Positions 32,939-41,259 of a DNA stretch of 50,217 nucleotides are shown one piece after another. Made by a program: the position numbers and the translations under genes. Source of the stretch: an uncultured Lachnospira sp. (GTDB lineage Bacteria > Bacillota > Clostridia > Lachnospirales > Lachnospiraceae); NCBI GenBank assembly GCA_944381165.1, contig CALWKC010000022.1, forward strand, positions 1 through 50,217, given 5' to 3'. Numbering within the stretch: the stretch's first letter is position 1; the number at the start of each line of letters is the position of its first letter. A model generated the notes under the pieces. The model made no database searches and had not been told where the DNA came from. It saw only the letters and a list, made by a program, of their open reading frames with translations.

Positions 32939-34528
32939 TTACCTTGCCGCCTTGACGAGCAGCAGTTTCTCCCCCTTCTTCGGACGATATTTCTCATCGC
33001 ACATATCCGGAAGCACACTGTTATCGCTGCGTATCTGATCAACTGTAGTATGGAATTTCTTTGCAATCTCCCACAGCATTTCCCTTCCGTCGGAGATATA
33101 TCCCACAATGCATGGAAGCTTTAAATATTCCTTCTCATCAAAATCCTCTATCTGACAATCCTCAGCCACAGAAAGCTCGTAGTTCTCAAAGCATACCGCA
33201 TCTATGGCAACGCTCCCCTTAATTTCAATTTCATCTTTTCCCGTCATGACAGCGCCAAGCTGTTCCACATAAGCATTGACTGTGTAATCCATATTCTCGC
33301 AGGTCTTAAGCTGCAGCTTATGAGAAAAAGGTACGACAGCCTTTAAGCCTCCCATCGGGACTGCATCATCCGCAGTCACATAAAACAGATTGGCAAGTAT
33401 CGCTCCGTCGACCAAAAGACCGTCGTCCTCCACCGTAATATCGTCAATCTGCGCCGTTCCGCTGCAGCTGCAAATCTGCATAATTCCCAGATAATCTCCC
33501 ACCTTTACTCTCTGTGAGGTCCTGCATTTTGCATTGTTGCGCACCAGCAGCTTTTTAAGCTTTGCAGGCTGGGTGTTAAGCGTTATATTTCTGACCGGAG
33601 AATACATATCGGTGATAATCTGCTGCTGACGTTCCTCAAATCCGCGCACTGACAAATCCAGTACCATCTCAACGGAAATATCCCTGTTCTCGCCGTCATA
33701 ATCAGGTCTGACCTCAAGATTAAAGCTTATGGTTTTATACTGCACAAAGCTGATCATATCGGCGCTGCAGCCGTTTATATCAAGCTTTCCCTCAAATGAT
33801 ACAGCAGACTCAAACCACTGCACAGGCTGATTTTCCTCCTGCGGCAGATACATCATAAAAATTCCGAGTTCTCCGTTTACCTGCAATCCGTCATCTGTCA
33901 GCCGGCTGTTAAACATTCTTACTGCCGCTTCATCCCAGATTACCTCGCCCACATTCGGTTTTCCCTGCGGAAGCTGTATGTTTTCCCTTATTCTCAGATT
34001 ATCCCTCAAATTTACAGCCAGCTCCGTGTAGGATATGTCCTCGCCCAGCACCTGAAGCTGCTGCTCTGCCTCCTCGTCAGCAAGGCTGCTGCCGACTTCA
34101 AGCTCTTCGAGCTCCTCGCATGTCACTGTGAGCGCCACAATGGCTTTTACGCTTACCTTTCGCGAATTAATCGCCTTGACTGTCAGATCCTCAAGCCGGG
34201 CGTCGTAGGTAACATATGTACCCTCAGAATCCTCTGAAAGATTTATATTTTCATCAAAATTCATACTGCCTGCCATTTTATACGGCATAACCTTCTGACT
34301 GCTCTCATCGTTTCCGCAGTACACAAAAGCAAAGTCAAGGCAGCCCTTTACCTCCGCTCTGTCCGAATTAACCTTAACGCTGTCAACGCGCGGATTTCCC
34401 CACTCCTTTATAATCACATCGATATCCGCCTTGCTGTCAGGCACATTGAAATCATCATCCAGCGTAATCTGAAGCGTATTTTTACATTTTACCCTGTTCT
34501 CATGAATTCTTTCTTTATTGATTTTCAA
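32939..34528 (-). CDS. SipL-like DUF3794 and LysM domain protein
   Basis: A 529-residue protein with tandem DUF3794 (SPOCS) domains through about residue 460 and a C-terminal LysM domain (about 475-525; YISDGREMLWEIAKKFHTTVDQIRSDN and RPKKGEKLLLV). This is the plan of Clostridioides difficile SipL, which binds SpoIVA through LysM to build the spore coat. A spore coat morphogenesis role is thus likely but not proven. The start is TTG at 34528, with AGGGGG seven bases upstream; an out-of-frame ATG-GCT-TGA overlaps the TTG. The lipoprotein gene just upstream runs the same way. Confidence 0.87.
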   Translation of the reverse strand: MKINKERIHENRVKCKNTLQITLDDDFNVPDSKADIDVIIKEWGNPRVDSVKVNSDRAEVKGCLDFAFVYCGNDESSQKVMPYKMAGSMNFDENINLSEDSEGTYVTYDARLEDLTVKAINSRKVSVKAIVALTVTCEELEELEVGSSLADEEAEQQLQVLGEDISYTELAVNLRDNLRIRENIQLPQGKPNVGEVIWDEAAVRMFNSRLTDDGLQVNGELGIFMMYLPQEENQPVQWFESAVSFEGKLDINGCSADMISFVQYKTISFNLEVRPDYDGENRDISVEMVLDLSVRGFEERQQQIITDMYSPVRNITLNTQPAKLKKLLVRNNAKCRTSQRVKVGDYLGIMQICSCSGTAQIDDITVEDDGLLVDGAILANLFYVTADDAVPMGGLKAVVPFSHKLQLKTCENMDYTVNAYVEQLGAVMTGKDEIEIKGSVAIDAVCFENYELSVAEDCQIEDFDEKEYLKLPCIVGYISDGREMLWEIAKKFHTTVDQIRSDNSVLPDMCDEKYRPKKGEKLLLVKAAR

Positions 34529-34603
34529 GCCATAGCCCCCTTTTATTAAATTAGGAATTTTTATAGATTTACGAGCTTCTTTCCTGTAAATATTTATTCT
34601 TAT

Positions 34604-35026
34604 CTACATCTTAAATATAACCGATTCTTCTCTCTTTTCTATTTTCAGCACTATATAAGGCGTTGTAGGTGTCTCTGTGACCGATTCCTGCGCTTTTGGT
34701 CCTATAAGGCTTAAGTCAACATAAATTGCGTTGTCTCCGAGATAAACGTCGTTTACACTGATGCTGTAGCCGCTGGTAGGCATTGTCCCATAACCTGCAA
34801 CCATATATGTATAATCCTTTGTCGTATATGTCATTCTCAGCGTATTTTCCTTTTTTTCGTCAATCAGCTTCTTGAGCTCTGCCGGTAAATCCTCGTCCTC
34901 CACCACCGTAAAATCCAGCGATTCAACCTTATTGCTTCCCACTCCCTTTATTGAACAGCCAAAAAATCCACCAGCCAGAACAACAATAAAAATAACCGCC
35001 GTAATTCTCATTAACCTTTTCAACAT
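34604..35026 (-). CDS. PrcB-C domain lipoprotein
   Basis: A 140-residue exported protein. The ATG at 35026, with GGAGGAG six bases upstream, gives a signal helix and a lipobox-like GGFFGC (Cys24); longer in-frame starts would run through hairpin DNA. The domain, with TKDYTYMVAGYGTMPTSGYSISVNDVYLGDN and the end VTETPTTPYIVLKIEK, resembles the PrcB C-terminal (protease complex subunit) domain found in clostridial exported proteins. The function is unknown. Gap to the following SipL-like gene is 75 bp, so they may be cotranscribed; a role in the spore envelope is possible. Confidence 0.75.
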   Translation of the reverse strand: MLKRLMRITAVIFIVVLAGGFFGCSIKGVGSNKVESLDFTVVEDEDLPAELKKLIDEKKENTLRMTYTTKDYTYMVAGYGTMPTSGYSISVNDVYLGDNAIYVDLSLIGPKAQESVTETPTTPYIVLKIEKREESVIFKM

Positions 35027-35040
35027 ACTCTCCTCCATCC

Positions 35041-35172
35041 CGGAGCGATTTTCGCGGCGGAACGCGAAGAAAAATCCGCGAAGGCGGTTTTTCTTCTGCG
35101 ACAAATGCTGTTTGTGTCGCTCCGGCACAAACAGCCGTATGAAAAATCAGCTATAAAGCTGATTTTTCATAC
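35041..35172. repeat. Block of overlapping inverted repeats
   Basis: Three or more dyads crowd into 132 bp: CGGAGCGA/TCGCTCCG (35041-35048, 35117-35124), an inner AAGAAAAA/TTTTTCTT pair, CTGTTTGTG/CACAAACAG (35108-35116, 35126-35134), and a perfect 16-bp pair GTATGAAAAATCAGCT/AGCTGATTTTTCATAC (35137-35172). There is no ORF. It resembles an intergenic fold-back element inserted before the lipoprotein gene. Confidence 0.7.
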
Positions 35173-35190
35173 TATCCACCACCTTCAAGC

Positions 35191-35233
35191 AAAAAATCCC
35201 TGCAATAAGACTTAGTAACATCTTATTACAGGG
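35191..35233 (-). terminator. Terminator ending the glycan operon
   Basis: CCCTGcAATAAGA and TCTTATTaCAGGG, stem of 13 with one mismatch, loop of ten. On the minus strand it is followed by ATTTTTTG, directly downstream of glmM. Confidence 0.85.
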
Positions 35234-35324
35234 AACCTTACATTATTCAATTATCTTTACTTTTTATCTGCCTGAAAGCATATTTCTCCGGCTAAATCAC
35301 TTTTTATATGAAACTTTGTTAATG

Positions 35325-36680
35325 TTATGAGACCGCATATCCTTTTTTGCGAATTACATCGATAACTTCGTCCACCAGCCTCTCGCAGGTATCTACGGAG
35401 TCCGCCTCTACCATTACTCTTACGACAGGCTCGGTACCGCTCTCTCTCACAAGAATACGCCCGTTCTCCCCGAGACTGCCGGCCGCCGCCTCGACAGCAG
35501 CCCTCACGTCGCTGTCATTTTGAGCCTCGGTCTTATCCGTGACACGGATATTCTTAAGCACCTGAGGATAAACCACAACAGGCGCCGCGAGCTGGCTCAG
35601 CGTTTTCTTCTTGGCAAGCATAACCTCCATCATTTTAATCGCTGTGATTATGCCGTCGCCAGTGGTAGCGTACTTGCTGAAAATTATATGTCCTGACTGC
35701 TCTCCGCCCAGACGGTAGCCGTTCTTCTGCATACACTCATATACATATTTATCGCCGACGGCAGTTTTTTCGTATTCTATTCCTACCGCGTCAAACGCCT
35801 TGTACAGCCCGAAGTTAGACATAACTGTCGTAACCACCTTATTGTCCGCCAGCTTTCCGCGCTCCTTCATATAACAGCCGTAAATATATAGAATATGATC
35901 GCCGTTGACCACATTTCCGTTTTCGTCAACACACAGACATCTGTCCGCATCCCCGTCAAACGCAAAACCGACGTCAAGATGCTCTCTCTTAACGAGCTCA
36001 CAGAGACTTTCAATGTGCGTCGAGCCGCAGTCCTTATTAATATTAAGACCGTCCGGCTGGGCATGAATAACGTATGTCTTTGCTCCCAAGGCATCAAAAA
36101 TGCTCTTGGCAAGGGACCATGCGCTTCCGTTTGCGGCGTCAATTCCCACGCGCATTCCCTTAAACGAATATATTGCAAGGCTCATGAGATACCCCATGTA
36201 TCTGTTGCGCCCTGCTGCATAGTCAACAGTGCGTCCTATATTTTCTTTAGTCGCAAAGGGAAGCTCCTCTGTCTCTCCGTCAAGATACTTTTCTATCTCA
36301 CCGATGACATCCTCCCTCATTTTCTCACCCTTATCGTTAATCAGCTTTATACCGTTGTCATAAAAGGGATTATGGCTCGCCGAAATCATAATGCCGCAGT
36401 CAAAATCCTCTGTTCTTGTGACATATGAAACGCTCGGTGTCGTCGTTACATGCAGAAGATACGCATCCGCTCCTGAAGCCGTAAGCCCGGCAACGAGTGA
36501 ATACTCAAACATATAGCTGCTTCTTCTTGTATCTTTTCCTATCACAATCTTAGCTTTTCCGTCTTTGTGATTTCTGCCGTAAAACCAGCCCAAGAATCTT
36601 CCGACCTTGTAGGCATGTTCAACAGTTAAATTGACATTCGCCTCACCTCTGAAGCCGTCCGTTCCAAAATACTTTCCCAT
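35325..36680 (-). CDS. glmM: Phosphoglucosamine mutase
   Basis: Interconverts glucosamine-6-phosphate and glucosamine-1-phosphate for UDP-GlcNAc. The 451-residue protein has all family motifs: KYFGTDGFRGEAN at the start, the phosphoserine loop GIMISASHNPFYDNG, the metal loop DGDADRCL and the C-terminal RESGTEPVVRVMVE. It is the last gene of the long minus-strand operon, 26 bp after galE, and ends at the terminator. Its place in a glycan locus suggests that extra amino-sugar precursor is needed, though the enzyme is also essential for peptidoglycan. GAGGAAAAT precedes the ATG. Confidence 0.97.
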   Translation of the reverse strand: MGKYFGTDGFRGEANVNLTVEHAYKVGRFLGWFYGRNHKDGKAKIVIGKDTRRSSYMFEYSLVAGLTASGADAYLLHVTTTPSVSYVTRTEDFDCGIMISASHNPFYDNGIKLINDKGEKMREDVIGEIEKYLDGETEELPFATKENIGRTVDYAAGRNRYMGYLMSLAIYSFKGMRVGIDAANGSAWSLAKSIFDALGAKTYVIHAQPDGLNINKDCGSTHIESLCELVKREHLDVGFAFDGDADRCLCVDENGNVVNGDHILYIYGCYMKERGKLADNKVVTTVMSNFGLYKAFDAVGIEYEKTAVGDKYVYECMQKNGYRLGGEQSGHIIFSKYATTGDGIITAIKMMEVMLAKKKTLSQLAAPVVVYPQVLKNIRVTDKTEAQNDSDVRAAVEAAAGSLGENGRILVRESGTEPVVRVMVEADSVDTCERLVDEVIDVIRKKGYAVS

Positions 36681-36706
36681 ATTTTCCTCGTTTCCGCATT
36701 AATGCA

Positions 36707-37723
36707 TTATTTTTCATACCCATTAGGATTATTCTTCTGCCAGCGCCATGAATCCTCGCACATCTTAAACAAATCCCTCTTTGCCTTCCAGCCGAGCTCT
36801 CTCTCTGCCTTTGACGCGTCGCAGTAGTTCACCGGAATGTCTCCTGCCCTGCGCGGCTTAAATTCAAACGGTATTTCAACGCCTGACGCGCGCTCAAAGG
36901 TGTAAACGACATCGAGCACCGAAGAGCCTTTGCCTGTACCCAGATTATATATTTCAAGCCCCGGCTTGCTTTTAAGCTTTTCAACCGCCTTTACATGGCC
37001 GTCAGCCAAATCAAGAACATGTATATAATCACGAATGCATGTGCCGTCAGGAGTATCGTAATCATTTCCGAAAACGCCAAGACATTTCAGCTTGCCGACG
37101 GCAACCTGCGTTATATAAGGCATAAGATTGTTTGGAATTCCGTTAGGATTTTCGCCTATCATTCCGCTCTCATGAGCCCCGATAGGATTGAAATATCTGA
37201 GAATAATAACATTCCATGAGGCGTCCGCCTTGTAAATGTCAGTCAGAATCTGTTCAAGCATTGCCTTTGTCCTGCCATACGGATTAGTTATCTCTCCCAG
37301 AGGACATTCCTCGGTAATGGGAACAAACGCGGGGTCACCGTATACGGTCGCCGATGAAGAAAATATTATATTCTTAACGCCGTGGTTTCTCATCTCATCA
37401 AAAAGCACCAGCGAGCCCGATATATTATTAATATAATATTCAAGCGGCTTGACAGTAGACTCACCAACCGCCTTAAGTCCGGCAAAATGTATGCAGCTGT
37501 CAATATTTTCCGTCTGAAACAGCTCTCTTAACAGCTCTCTGTCCGATATATCCCCCTCATAGAATTTAACCTTTTTTCCTGTAATCTTTTCCACCCTCAC
37601 AAGAGCTTCTTCAGATGAATTTACAAGATTATCCAGTACAACGACCTCATACCCTGCATTCAGCAGGCAGGCAACCGTATGACTGCCTATATATCCGGCT
37701 CCTCCTGTAACAAGTATAGACAT
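36707..37723 (-). CDS. galE: UDP-glucose 4-epimerase
   Basis: Interconverts UDP-glucose and UDP-galactose. The 338-residue short-chain dehydrogenase-fold protein has the NAD loop TGGAGYIGSH, the FSSSATVYG serine and the catalytic YGRTK, then RYFNPIGAHESG and the C-terminal ELGWKAKRDL segment, typical of bacterial GalE. It follows the DltD-like gene by 20 bp and precedes glmM by 26 bp. It should supply galactose to the glycopolymer of this locus or serve general sugar use. GAAGGGAG is upstream of the ATG. Confidence 0.97.
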   Translation of the reverse strand: MSILVTGGAGYIGSHTVACLLNAGYEVVVLDNLVNSSEEALVRVEKITGKKVKFYEGDISDRELLRELFQTENIDSCIHFAGLKAVGESTVKPLEYYINNISGSLVLFDEMRNHGVKNIIFSSSATVYGDPAFVPITEECPLGEITNPYGRTKAMLEQILTDIYKADASWNVIILRYFNPIGAHESGMIGENPNGIPNNLMPYITQVAVGKLKCLGVFGNDYDTPDGTCIRDYIHVLDLADGHVKAVEKLKSKPGLEIYNLGTGKGSSVLDVVYTFERASGVEIPFEFKPRRAGDIPVNYCDASKAERELGWKAKRDLFKMCEDSWRWQKNNPNGYEK

Positions 37724-37743
37724 AACAATCTCCCTTCTTTCCG

Positions 37744-38823
37744 CTATGAACTCCGTAAACGGTCACCATAAAGGCTCTTCATATTTTTATTAAAATATAC
37801 ATCCTCGTCAAAATTTCTGTCAAGCGCTTCCTTTACCGCCTTACCGTACACCTTGCTGAAACTGACGGCAGTATCTCCGTACATATGACCCTCCCGGTCA
37901 TAAAAATCCTCCGTTGTCCTGTCAAACACCTCAAACTTTAACATATTAAAATTGAGATAGGTAACCCCAAGCTCATCCGCAAGCGAGCGTATATATGTAT
38001 CGGCACTCTGAAAACCTTCCGCCTTCTCGGCAACGGTATCAGGGTCCTGTACAACTGCTGTAAACACAATATTAATATTATTATCCCGGCACAGCTCAAC
38101 TATTTTCTTTATATATCCGCTCTGCTCTTCATCCAGCTTGCTCTCGTCCCAGTCGAGACACGACGTGGTTGACTTCTCGCAGTCCCTTGAGCGGGATACG
38201 AAACCGCTGCCCATATAAACGTCATACGGGTTCATGCTTACAACCTCCGCCGAATAATTTTTATACGCCTCAGACTGCTTAATTCTGACAGTCTTTCCAA
38301 TCTTATAATAACACTGCCAGTAATTAGTCCAGCGAAGGAATGTTCCGCGAAAATCCTCCCAAATCATTTTATCAAAGAAATACCCCAGCTTTTCGGCGCA
38401 GGCAGGATACGCGTTGTACACGGAGTTGAAAAGAATACTCTCATCATGCTGGTTGACGAGATACTGATAATCAATGTCCAGAATAACAGTGCTGAGTTTT
38501 TTGTATTTGAGAGCATATTTTAAAATATAGTATGCGTCATACATGTACTCTCCGCCCATGCACATATTCATGACCTTGCAGCCCAGCTCTTCGCCTATCT
38601 GTTCGGGCGAAAGCCCGTAGCTTCCGTGAGACGCGCCGAGAATAAGGCACTCATAATCATTATTCCTGCACTCATAAAAAAGAGTCCTGCCAAGCCCCGG
38701 CTGAACAAGCATATAATTAAGAAGCTGATTAAGTAAAATGACAAGCACAATAAACAACACCGCCAAAACGGCTTTCCTTCGTTTTCTCATACCTCTGCCT
38801 TTCCTGAATCCTGCGAATTTCAT
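37744..38823 (-). CDS. Membrane-anchored SGNH-type acyltransfer partner (DltD/AlgX-like)
   Basis: The 359-residue protein has one N-terminal membrane helix (VLAVLFIVLVILLNQLLNYML) and an extracellular SGNH-like domain. CLILGASHGSYGLSP near residue 57 is the serine block; the late DREGHMYGDTAVSFS segment carries a candidate His. Such proteins pair with MBOAT proteins, as DltD with DltB and AlgX/AlgJ with AlgI, to move acyl groups onto an exported polymer. The ATG overlaps the MBOAT stop by one base (TGATG), so translation is coupled and the products probably work together. The exact group moved is unknown; acetyl is likely. Confidence 0.82.
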   Translation of the reverse strand: MKFAGFRKGRGMRKRRKAVLAVLFIVLVILLNQLLNYMLVQPGLGRTLFYECRNNDYECLILGASHGSYGLSPEQIGEELGCKVMNMCMGGEYMYDAYYILKYALKYKKLSTVILDIDYQYLVNQHDESILFNSVYNAYPACAEKLGYFFDKMIWEDFRGTFLRWTNYWQCYYKIGKTVRIKQSEAYKNYSAEVVSMNPYDVYMGSGFVSRSRDCEKSTTSCLDWDESKLDEEQSGYIKKIVELCRDNNINIVFTAVVQDPDTVAEKAEGFQSADTYIRSLADELGVTYLNFNMLKFEVFDRTTEDFYDREGHMYGDTAVSFSKVYGKAVKEALDRNFDEDVYFNKNMKSLYGDRLRSS

Positions 38824-40334
38824 CAGAACTGCGCATAAACAAATTCAGTCGTACTGCCGACATATCCAAACGGCGCAGTCACAAACACAAGGATTATATA
38901 CAGAGCCCACCTGACGACAACAGGCCTTTCTGCAACAAATTCCCTGAGTTTTATTCCCCTCTCCTTCATCACACTTGTAATAAATAAAATCAACACGGCA
39001 ACCGCCAAAACCTTATAGTCTCTTAAATTAAGCCCCAAATTCAGAAGACTGCCGTCCCACAGAACATCAAGCCTGAAGTTTATAAAAATCCTTCCAAACG
39101 CTTTAAACGCAAGAGACGCCGTCTGACAGGCATCAAACAGCCAGCCTATATTTACAATAATAAATGTCCTCAGAATACTTACTGCTTTCCAGCCCGCTGA
39201 CGATGTGTTTATATGACATTTCCGCGCCGCTGCGGCAAAGACAGGCTTTAAAAGGCTGCTTACCGCAATTATTATTCCGTTGTAAAAACCGTAAATAATA
39301 TATTTCCACGAAGCGCCGTGCCATACGCCCACAATGAAAAAAATCAATATATTGGCGAGGCAGATAGGAAGCACCCTTCCGGTCGTCTTTCCAAAACGCT
39401 TTTTTGCAAATTTTGAAAACTTAAGCATCTTTTTTGAAATAGAAAACGGATAAAAGACATAGTCCTTCATCCATGCCCCGAGGCTTATATGCCAGCGCCG
39501 CCAGAACTCTCCGAGTGATTTTGAAAAATACGGCTGGCGGAAATTTTCATCCAGAGTTATACCGAAAATCTGAGCCGCTCCGATAACCAAATCCATGCCC
39601 CCGGCAAAATCACAGTATACATATATCGAGAACATCAGCAAGGCAAACACAATATATGCCCCGGAGTAGTTTTGCAGGTTGGAAAATACATAATTTGCAG
39701 CGACATACGCCCTGTCCGCAAGAACAAGCTTCTTGGCAAGACCCCATGCCATTCGCTGTGCGCCGAATTCAAGATTTATAAGCTTAAATTCCTGTCCTCC
39801 GAAAAACTGCGGCGCCAGTCTGTCGTATCTTCCTATCGGTCCCTGGAGAAGCTGCGGAAGAAAAGCCGTAAAAAGAGCAAGCTTAAAAATATTTTTCTGC
39901 GCCGCATATTTCTTCTGGTAAACGTCAATCACATAGCTCATCGTCTGAAATGTATAGAATGATATGCCCAGCGGCATAACTATGTTAAAGAGCGGCAGCC
40001 TGCCGCCGCCGAAAAGCGACGACAGAGCATTTATATTTCCGATAAAGAAATTTATATATTTCATTCCGACCAGAATTCCGAAATTACAGCAAAGACATGC
40101 AATTAACAACCTTCGTCTCTTAGCCCTGTCCTCACAGACTTCCATTTTAACCGCAAATATGTATGACGAAATTATCGTAAATATTATATATCCGATATAC
40201 TTGACGCCGTATGTAGCGTAAAACGCAAAGCTCATAACCAGCAGTACAATCCACTGATATTTTTTAGGCACGAGGTAATAAACCACCGCACCCAATGCAA
40301 TCGTAATTAAAAAACCAGCAGAAATAAAAGACAT
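38823..40334 (-). CDS. MBOAT family O-acyltransferase (AlgI/DltB-like)
   Basis: A 503-residue multispanning enzyme that passes acyl groups across the membrane for O-acylation of an exported polymer. Family motifs are [67 protein letters not shown] and the invariant histidine in [21 protein letters not shown]. It lacks the rest of a dlt operon (no DltA or DltC nearby), so D-alanylation is unlikely and acetylation more plausible. It lies 110 bp after the GT2 gene, with GAGGT before the ATG, and is translationally coupled to its SGNH partner. Confidence 0.93.
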   Translation of the reverse strand: [503 protein letters not shown]

Positions 40335-40444
40335 ATCTGTTACCTCTGAATATCAGTATCAAAAATAATTCAAATCATATAAATACTTTCAGCCCTGCAA
40401 ATCTACCTCATCAACCGCCAAGGACATATTTACAGGGCCTTATT

Positions 40445-41188
40445 TTATTCGCCGCCGAGCATCTTCTTTTCAGACCAGACCTCGACTGTATATCTGTTAT
40501 TTTTATTATAACGCTTTCTCAAATTCTTAAGCTGCTTTAAATACTCCATAGTAACCTTCCCCGACAACTTGGATTCCCCCTCCGTCCGCTGCTGGAACTT
40601 ATACGGAATTTCTATCACCTTTGAATATGTACCCATAGCCAGCACCTCAACCATAATCTTCCAGCCTATAGGCTGAAGGTCGGCATTTTGTATAACCTCT
40701 CTTCTAAACATAAAAAGCCCGCTTGTAGGGTCGGAAATCTTTCTGAGACACGGCAGCATCATCTGTCCTATTTTTCTCGCAGTTCCCGAAACAAACTTTC
40801 TGTACCAGTTCAAGCCGCCGTCATCTCCGCCCGGAATAAGACGGCTTGGAATACAAAAATCCGCTCCTGCCTCCATAGCCTTATACATATATTTCAAAAC
40901 AATCGGAGGATGCTGCAAATCCGCATCCATACATGCCATATACTCTCCCTTTGCAAGTCGAAATCCCTTCAGCACAGCAGTTGCAAGCCCGCTCTCACCT
41001 GTTCTGTGCTCCATTCTCACAGCAGGAAAGTCCTTCGCAACCTCCATGATAACCTGCGGCGTATCGTCCTTACTGTCATCCACGAACAGAATCTCATAAT
41101 CTATGCCCTGAAGTGCCTCGTCTATCTGTGTTACAAGATTTCTAATGTTCTTTCCCTCGTTAAATGTAGGTATTACTACTGATAACAT
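40445..41188 (-). CDS. Family 2 glycosyltransferase, polyprenol-phosphate mannose synthase type
   Basis: The 247-residue protein resembles dolichol-phosphate mannose synthase: SVVIPTFNEGKNI at the start, the ILFVDDSKDDT nucleotide site, MDADLQHPP with the catalytic DAD and the late FQQRTEGESKLS. It lacks membrane helices, fitting a soluble Dpm1-type catalytic unit. It would make polyprenol-phosphate-linked mannose (or glucose) on the inner face, the donor used by the GT-C enzymes (PIG-V-like, YfhO-like) of this operon after flipping. GDP-mannose would come from the ManC-ManA fusion. AAAGGAGA precedes the ATG. Confidence 0.92.
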   Translation of the reverse strand: MLSVVIPTFNEGKNIRNLVTQIDEALQGIDYEILFVDDSKDDTPQVIMEVAKDFPAVRMEHRTGESGLATAVLKGFRLAKGEYMACMDADLQHPPIVLKYMYKAMEAGADFCIPSRLIPGGDDGGLNWYRKFVSGTARKIGQMMLPCLRKISDPTSGLFMFRREVIQNADLQPIGWKIMVEVLAMGTYSKVIEIPYKFQQRTEGESKLSGKVTMEYLKQLKNLRKRYNKNNRYTVEVWSEKKMLGGE

Positions 41189-41259
41189 CGTTTTTCTCCT
41201 TTAAATCATGTAATAACAAGCTAGTTGATTATAATGCTAATTTAAAAAATATACAAGTC

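Noticed and set aside
38823-40334. Part of a dlt (D-alanylation) operon
   Set aside because: The MBOAT/SGNH pair resembles DltB/DltD, but DltA and DltC are absent and the neighbours are sugar enzymes, so AlgI-type O-acylation is more likely.
40390-40440. Terminator between the GT2 and MBOAT genes
   Set aside because: GCCCTG/CAGGGC arms exist, but the loop is about 35 bases and no T run follows on the minus strand, so I do not break the operon here.
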